From assembly GCA_003971905.1 (NCBI GenBank), contig RSEE01000040.1, forward strand, positions 434,001-498,000: a stretch of 64,000 nt of DNA. The letters are read 5' to 3'. The notes beneath the pieces are model-generated. The model searched no databases. It was not told the DNA's origin and worked only from the letters and a program-made list of their open reading frames with translations. A program made the translations under genes and the position numbers. The number at the start of each line of letters is the position of its first letter. Position 1 is the stretch's first letter. Origin of the DNA: Moniliella sp. 'wahieum'. Lineage: Eukaryota; Basidiomycota; Moniliellomycetes; Moniliellales; Moniliellaceae. Positions 59,411-64,000 of the stretch are shown here, in pieces.

Positions 59411-59884
59411 CTGCTCAGCGATACCCTCGGCTGTAGAAAGCCCTACCCTTCTCACACCCTCCTGTATCTCTCCTCAGATCCTCAAAACCACATATTCCAT
59501 TATCCTCCCTCCTTCAGCACGGGACGCACTGCCCCGATGCATGTGTGTACCTGGCCACGTCCGACTAAAGGTCGATGGGCTCGGGGCTGCTGGTGACCGA
59601 CAGCTCTTCCTCAGTGGTACTTGACATGAATCTCACAAATTTCCGACTCAATACGGCAGTGCAGTTCCTTTATTTGAGCCTCGATGCTTCTAAGCAATAC
59701 CGACCTTCCTGCTCTCAGCATCCCTTCCTAACTTTGGACCGATAGAAAGGGTCCAACTTGCCCAGTATGATCATATATCCATTGAACGACCTTCCCGTGT
59801 CGAACCATTTTGAGCAGAAGGGGGGGATAGCGCGGTAGCGGGGGGCGGGGGCTGGGAGCGCGCGTACAGTACCACGAAGGCACG

Positions 59885-59965
59885 GCAATGCAGAGGGAGC
59901 GTCCGGACGGATAAAGTAACGATGATGCCTATCACGCAGAATGGCGTTATCGGGGTCCTGCCCCA
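59885..59965 (-). repeat. Right arm of a diverged inverted repeat
   Basis: Inverse counterpart of 59341-59410, about 500 bp away. On the minus strand it reads NAILRDRHHRYFIR; the left arm on the plus strand reads QAILRDRHHPSFVR. It therefore may derive from a repeated coding sequence. Confidence 0.7.
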
Positions 59966-60312
59966 ACACTATCGTTTTCACGAATCCACAGTCTTGCACC
60001 CATATTCACTAATAGCCATCATATTCGTGCTCGCTCCGTTTTTGATGGGCTTCTGTTAGTGAAGGTTCATGAGGATTGAAGGCACCAAGGATCCCATTCT
60101 CCAGGATCTCGACAGCACAAGTGGTCATGCCTGGTTCTCAGTGGCCCTCTTGGATCCAATGTGGGAAGAATAAGATTCAACGTTCAACGCTGGATAGAAT
60201 CGCCATCGAACCGCCCGGTCCCGATCAGCATTACCAGGCGAGAAGTTATACGAGACGCGCAACTCTATACTAACCAGTTCCGGTGCCCGCGACATACGGC
60301 CGACGATCAAGC

Positions 60313-60388
60313 CATCATACATCACACACATCATGCATCACACATCACATGTCACATCACACCAAATGGTGTCACATGTCACATGCCA
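60313..60388. repeat. CATCACACATCACATG word cluster
   Basis: Iterated CATCATACATCACAC, CATCATGCATCAC and GTCACATG words run without longer order. Same type as the ATGCATC patches elsewhere. Confidence 0.65.
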
Positions 60389-60783
60389 CCACACTCCAAC
60401 AGCAGTGCTGACTCCTTCCAACCTGGACATGCTTCGAGTTGCAGAACACGTGCATTTGACCATTCCATTCAAGACGTTTTGTCCTACACGGTTGGTCTGG
60501 TGAACTAGGGGCGCCCGCACCACCAAATAAGTAAAGAAGAGATATTGATGAAAACACACAAAATGTGGCTAATACACTGAAGTGTGTGTGTCTACCGATC
60601 CCACACTGTAGCAGACGGTTCGCATAGAAGAAAAGGGTGGCCGCCTCGCAAAAACTGGGAGGGAAGAGAAGCTGGAGCCCTGTATCCAAAATCCCTCCAG
60701 TACGCAGACAGAGTTGAAGACGGAGTACGAGCAATTCACTCTTTGTGGCCGCCAGAAAACAAAGGAAGGTTGAAGCGAAACGC

Positions 60784-62304
60784 TTAGGTCTGTTGGTCTT
60801 GTTGACGTGGGGGCCGAAACCAATGTTGGCGAAGGTGCCAGCCTGGTTACCCAGACGCTGAAGCGATCCGATGATGTCAAAGCCCAGGATGCCGTCCAAG
60901 GCCAGGGTTCCGGCGTTCAAGAGAGACGGAGTGGGCTCGCCACATGGGAGGGGGCTGAGGGTGTGGCCGTTGAGGCTGAACACCTCCAAAACGAAACGCA
61001 TCGCATTGAGGTCACCACCAATAACAAGTTGAGGAGCTGTGGGCGTTGGCAGTGTAAACGTTGAACTGAATGTTAGCACCGTTTGGCACTGTTGCTTCAC
61101 GTACTCGTTAACAGCGTCAAAGCTGATCACATCATCGGCCGATCCGTGGTAGATCATGCGAGGGAACTTGGGGTAGCCAACACCAACCGAAGACTTGTTA
61201 TTCCAGAGCGTCTCACGGTCCAGGACGGTGCGGAACGGCTCCCAGTCGTAGACACTGCCACCACCGGCACCTGGATCATGTTGAGGTAGGACTTGCCGGA
61301 GTACTGAGGACCACGGAGGTGGAGTGGCAAGTAGGGGGTTGGTAATGGTCGACAAGTCTGCACGAATCGATCCACCGCCGTACTGCTCAATGGCTTCCTT
61401 GAACGACTTGTAAGCAACGATCATACCGTGGATACCGCCAATGGTGAAACCAGAGAAAGAGGAGCCGTCAAAGTGCTTCAGGGTAAGCTCCATGTCAATG
61501 GGGGGCCACCGTGGGTGACACCAACAATGTTGAGCTCGGGAGCGTAGCTGGGAGCCAAGTTAGCCGCCCATGCAGTGACGTGAGCGCCCTCGAATAACCC
61601 GTCATGGCAACCTGGGCGTCGGGGGCCCAGTTAAGTGCCTTGCGGACAGCGCGCGCAGAGTCGAGAATGATGTAACCCGCAGTGAAACCAGAGAACAGCG
61701 CCGACTTGGGTCCCTCATAATCCGGAACCACCACGCTGATGCCGTTGCTCAGCAAAAAGTCAAACCATATGGGCACATCGTCACCTGTGTGTTGCGCAAT
61801 CAGTCAGTCGTAGTCCATGGGTCGACCATAGTTGTCGATCACAACTAACGTACCGACAACCATAACGTTGGGGGCAGTGGGGCCCTTCAAACAGTGTAGG
61901 AGGGCGCGCAGTCGCGTTGAGTCGAGTCCTCCCACAAGTGGTAGGAAAGCATCTTTTGCTTGCCTCCAGTAGCGGGTTGAATCACAGTGGTGACAGACGA
62001 GGAGGGGTGACCAGCCGAGTTGGTGGTGCGGAAATGGATCTGGTAAGATTGCCCACATCGACAAGACCAGTCATGGCAGGCTTGATTTCGCGCATCTCAA
62101 TGATGTCACCAGGCTTGTAGTGGCTCAAGTTGTGAGGAGCCCGGTAGAAAGGATCCTGGAGAGGAGGAGGGAAGTCCCGAGCGAACACCTGGTGCCGGTT
62201 AGCCCGAGACAACCCACGACGGTTCGAGGCGGCGTCGACACCGTTGGTGAGAGCCGCCAAGATCGTGGCCACCCCCACAACGGAGAGGAGAAGGTAAACT
62301 TCAT
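60784..62304 (-). CDS. Secretory triacylglycerol lipase (fungal LIP family)
   Basis: Extracellular alpha/beta-hydrolase that cleaves lipids. The N-terminal MKFTF followed by LLSVVGVATILAALTNGVDA is a good signal peptide (ATG 62304; one small frame break inside). DPFYRAPHNLSHYKPGDIIE, the conserved entry of the family, follows. Next are WFDFLLSNGISVVVPDYEGP and KSALFSGFTAGYIILDSARA, then the nucleophile elbow MTGYSEGAHVTAWAANLAP (GxSxG, after a frame break). LDRETLWNNKSSVGVGYPKF, YHGSADDVISFDAVNEYVKQ (Asp of the triad) and NGANIQFNVYT come later. The end after ANIGFGPHVNKTNRPKRF is uncertain, either near 60784 or at 60372 in the open frame. This family is expanded in lipid-dependent Malassezia and other Ustilaginomycotina and in Candida. 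At least five frame shifts occur. Confidence 0.85.
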
Positions 62305-64000
62305 GTTGAGAGAAAGAGCGTGGGTGTAGCGAGGGAAAGAGGGTGAATGGAGGGTGGTGGGGGTGGGTGAGAGGAGGGAAGAGGAGGGAGGGGGGAAGGA
62401 GGAAGTGTTCGTGGGTGAAATCAAAATGGTCGGGGTTTGTGTGCCAGTCATATTTATCTGTATCCGGAAATCACAATACAAACCCTCTGTCGAGGTACGG
62501 AGTAATAGGCACAAATATGGGTGGATTGTGTACAAGAGGAACACGGAAGGTGGGATGCCCCACATTCTTGATTCGCTGGAAGCTCTGGCCCTATGAATCG
62601 ATCGCTTTCCCCCATCATACATCACCGGTCGGCATGTGATCAGGCTGCACGGGGAGTGTGTCCATGGTGTGCTTATAGTCGCCAAAGATCGGCACCACTA
62701 AGTACTAATACCACTGTGGCTGTGCCAAACTGCTGAACTGTGAGTACTCAGACTGCGTGCTGAGTAGTACGGAACGTCACATATGCGTACCTGCCTTCCT
62801 CCCAGCGCTCTGCAGGCCAATCTTCAAGCTTCCAGTTTCAGAGCTTCATCTAGGATCATCGATTGTTATACGTGGTGGGGCCCAGAGCTCTCCTTGGGGG
62901 ACCGGCAAGAGTTGCCTCGGTGTTCGGGTTCGATTGCTCGGCGAATAAGACGGTTGTCCCCATGATGATCTGCATATGATCGCCGAGAGCCACCACAAAA
63001 AATGCCCACAACGGTGTATCTGCGGTTTCGGGAGCCCAGCGTCGCTTTTGAGAGAAACCCCATATGGTTCCGTGTGACACGAAGCTTTCAGAACTTGTAC
63101 CGCACTGCAGAGCTCGCATTTGCCCCCACCCGACGGATAGATTGAAGCGGACAGGGAATAGGCCAGCTATGGCATGCAAATGTGGGTAAAGCGTTGACAT
63201 AGTACACGCTGCCGCCACCTTGTCTCTGCGGATGCCTGATCCGGGAAATTGGTTGTTGCGTATAACAAGCAGTAGACGGTGTCCACAACAGCTGGTATTA
63301 CGCTTTCAGCTTTCGGCACCATGGCATCGGGCAGAATAGCATAGCCTAGCCTAGCATCGAATAGCATAGGATGCCATAGGATAGCAATGGATACCATAGC
63401 ATAGCATAGAATAGCAGGGGATGTCTAAGGTGCGGCATGGGATACTATTGCACAGCATCGCTTGCGTGATATGACCGGTAAGCGTAAGCGCAAGCGAAAC
63501 CCCACAAAGACTCAAACACCAAGGGAAGAAAAGGCACTATCGACGATCCCCAGGCGTACACACTGAAGTATAGGCTCAACCACTTCGTGAGCACTGAGTA
63601 CGGAGCGCTAATAAGCGGAAGCGCAGATTTCCCTAATAAGCGAAGCAAGTATTAAGTGCAGACTGATGTGTGGGTTCTCTAAGCAAACGAACCAGAGCTG
63701 TACAAGTAGCTTTGAGTTTGAGCGCCTAGCGCCTCGCACCTATCGTATTGTGTCACCATAATGTCAACTCGCCAAGCGCGCCCGAGGGTGTGTGTACTAG
63801 ATCATTAACTAGCTTAACTAGATTAGATCGTCTTCGCCCACAGCATCGTCGCGGCGTGAGCGTGACGTGGGACTGTCGGGCGTGGCCCGAGACCGCGGGT
63901 GGCCTCGTCTGATTGCCCCGCATTTTGCGCGTGACGCGCAAAAGCGCAATTCAGCACCAGCCCACAGTCGACGTGCGTTGGCATGGACCTGTGGTGCCCC
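62305..64000. other. Intergenic end of the window
   Basis: The lipase promoter contains GGTGGGGGTGGG purine-rich stretches (62350-62400). ACTGTGAGTACTCAGACTG words lie at about 62735-62765. A degenerate ATAGC pentanucleotide array (63333-63417) and short frames without domains follow. I see no gene. Confidence 0.4.
63333..63417. repeat. Degenerate (ATAGC)n array
   Basis: ATAGCATAGC, CTAGC, ATAGG and ATACC units follow one another for about 85 bp with many substitutions. It is an ageing pentanucleotide microsatellite. Confidence 0.8.

Larger units (their letters stand above)
57708..60783. other. 3 kb without recognised gene
   Basis: The region holds a 20-21 bp tandem repeat (58814-58914) and a diverged inverted repeat (about 59341-59410 against 59885-59965), both described separately. 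It also holds a CATCACACATCACATGTCACA word cluster (60313-60388). Short frames such as 58401-58610 (+) and 59169-59624 (+) carry no domain I recognise. It may contain the remains of a degenerate gene, because the inverted repeat preserves the same short peptide in both arms. Confidence 0.35.

Overview
The window is nuclear DNA of a fungus, most likely a basidiomycete of the Ustilaginomycotina type. Introns are few and short (about 49-96 nt, donors GTATGT, GTGAGT or GTACGT, branch sites CTAAC or CTGAC). Intergenic and coding DNA are GC-rich, and the gene set is fungal: VMA1, DNM1, ILV3, a Ran GTPase, SFI1, a Ugo1-like protein, an Opy2-like anchor and a secretory lipase. The lineage is inferred from gene content and intron style, not from a marker tree.

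Layout. 1-2.6 kb is intergenic and rich in iterated short palindromic words. An HMG-box transcription factor follows (2.6-4.2 kb), then a 3.5 kb stretch with no recognised gene. 7.7-25.3 kb is a conserved housekeeping block: VMA1 (-), a telobox Myb protein (+), DNM1 (-), an orphan EF-Tu-domain-3 fragment (-), a PA2G4/EBP1-like protein (+), NOG1 (+), the Ran GTPase (-) and ILV3 (+). 26-39 kb is sparse: two Ser/Pro-rich proteins of unknown function and a probable Opy2-type membrane anchor, all on the minus strand, separated by long word-rich spacers. 39.5-42.0 kb is a LINE with a restriction-like endonuclease, followed by a LEU1 copy that lacks its 5' half. 43.8-57.7 kb is dense again: an AT-hook/coiled-coil protein and a Slx8-like RING protein in divergent orientation, an intron-containing tRNA-Ala(TGC), a Ugo1-like carrier, SFI1, an (ATCCA)n microsatellite, a single-pass membrane protein and a small ZNF706-like zinc-finger protein. 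57.7-60.7 kb has no recognised gene but holds tandem and inverted repeats. A secretory lipase lies at 60.8-62.3 kb, and the last 1.7 kb is intergenic.

Functional themes. The genes serve general cell biology: vacuolar acidification, mitochondrial fission (DNM1) and fusion (Ugo1-like), ribosome biogenesis (NOG1), nuclear transport (Ran), branched-chain amino acids (ILV3, LEU1 relic), spindle-pole duplication (SFI1) and SUMO-targeted ubiquitylation (Slx8-like). There is no obvious cluster acting in one pathway.

Caution. Nearly every long conserved gene is broken by one-base indels although its protein is conserved on both sides of each break. The pattern fits uncorrected long-read assembly errors better than mass pseudogenisation, so gene coordinates are outer limits and reading frames shift inside them.
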